DNA of 64,000 nucleotides from Archilochus colubris (Eukaryota > Chordata > Aves > Apodiformes > Trochilidae), in NCBI GenBank assembly GCA_023079485.1, contig CM041090.1, positions 31,832,874-31,896,873 on the forward strand, read 5' to 3'. Positions 63,024 to 64,000 of this stretch are shown piece after piece; the first letter of the stretch is position 1, and each line of letters opens with the position of its first letter. Under the pieces are notes generated by a model that was not told the DNA's origin, did no database searches, and was given only the letters and a program-made list of their open reading frames with translations. A program made the translations under genes and the position numbers.

Positions 63024-64000
63024 GTGTAAGAAAATTTAAGACAGTAGTGAGGAAAAGTGAGGGGAAGAATGGAGTTAGTTTCTCATACAAAATCAAACTT
63101 GGAATAAAGATACACAATCTTTTCTCAGGTGGAATGAAAATATTTCCCACCCACTGAATTCTGCTTTACTTTAAAATTCATAATAACTCAATTTCTTTCC
63201 AATTTAATTTCTTTCACATAAATCCATTCCTAGTGGCTGCAGGCCACATTCTGGAAGACCTTGCTTCTCTAAAGCCATAGAGCATCTTTTTTGATGTGAG
63301 ACCACCTTAATGGTGAATTAAGGCTACTCAAAGCATACCCCAGTGATGCTTCCAGGAGTATGGAAGAGATCTTTCAGTACAGCAGCATTTTTCTTGTAAT
63401 AATTTTTTACGTCTTCAAGATTATGTAATTCTACTGATTAAACGTTAAACATGGAAAAAAAAGTCTTTGTGAAGATCATAAACCACAAAGAAATAAGGTG
63501 TTGCTATTATATTCTAGCCCCCTCCCCCCCCCCCATTACTCCCCTCAGGCCCTGCCTGGTGAGCTTATTCAAACTAGGAAATTCTGTGTTAGACTGAGTT
63601 GTTCAAGAGCATATTTCAAAAACTTCACAGTGCTTTGTAGTGGGTCAAATGTTTGGGGGCTTTGACTTTCATATAAACCACTGACTCGCATTCAGTTTGT
63701 GGTATTTCATTAAGATCATTCTTGGAAAAAATTAAGATACACACACGGATAGGAAAGGAATGAGTTTTCTCAGTGCTGTCTCCTTGATCATGAAGTCACT
63801 ATTTCCCCTTAGAGGCCTCACACATTCAGCCCTCTTCCCCCTTCTCGCCTTCCTAATCTGTCTCAAAAATAGTTACCAATGATTGATTCCTTTTATTGCT
63901 GAGCAGTAATAGCTGTAGAAATGATCAAAGTTTGTTAGTGGTGTTACTTTTCATTGATATTTCTTTCATGCTTGTGGGGATGGTACAGTAAGTTTTACAA
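63024..64000. other. Non-coding DNA to window end
   Basis: No exon is supported. It includes a C-rich tract at 63518-63534. Confidence 0.45.
63518..63534. repeat. C-rich homopolymer tract
   Basis: CCCCCT is followed by eleven C (gccccctccccccccccccatt). It is a simple tract prone to length error in sequencing. Confidence 0.85.

Overview
This looks like a gene-poor, AT-rich piece of a bird genome, or less likely another archosaur or turtle. The evidence is several CR1 LINE copies whose 3' ends carry the ATTCTATG-type tail repeat, short solo LTRs with 6-bp target duplications, no recognisable SINEs, low overall repeat density, and exon fragments bounded by GT/AG splice signals. There is no prokaryotic gene organisation, and most long open frames here are chance or lie inside repeats.

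Layout. From 1 to 15 kb the DNA is non-coding, with an old CR1 fragment (803-990) and a second, internally deleted CR1 (about 4190-4787). From 15 to 23 kb there is a pair of inverted, roughly 96% identical 0.2-kb segments (15147-15349 and 22510-22714). Between them lies a CpG-enriched block (about 19.08-19.87 kb) with minus-strand splice signals: a probable leader exon ending at 19588 and a 29-nt exon at 18971-18999 with an ATG in good context. From 23 to 36 kb there is non-coding DNA, a CR1 tail (26690-26740), a long GAAA microsatellite (29316-29501) and a minus-strand CR1 (33393-33658). From 36 to 38 kb lies a longer, dead CR1 split by a 324-bp solo LTR (36498-36821). A second copy of the same LTR is at 45901-46225. 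From 46 to 55 kb the DNA is non-coding.

The clearest protein-coding piece is the minus-strand frame at 55645-56568. It encodes 308 residues, starts at an ATG preceded by an in-frame stop, and ends at a good 5' splice site (ATG|GTGAGC). It is Ser/Lys-rich and I do not recognise it. A 56-bp acidic exon candidate on the plus strand (62968-63023) has a strong polypyrimidine acceptor and encodes a run of Asp then Glu.

How the parts may fit together (inference). The 308-residue exon and the 29-nt exon are on the same strand. The first ends in phase 0, and phase 0 stays open through the second. One minus-strand gene could therefore span about 56.6 to below 19 kb, with the CpG block as an internal alternative promoter making a protein with a short N terminus. 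The CR1 and LTR insertions at 26-46 kb would then be intronic. RNA or homology data are needed to confirm this.
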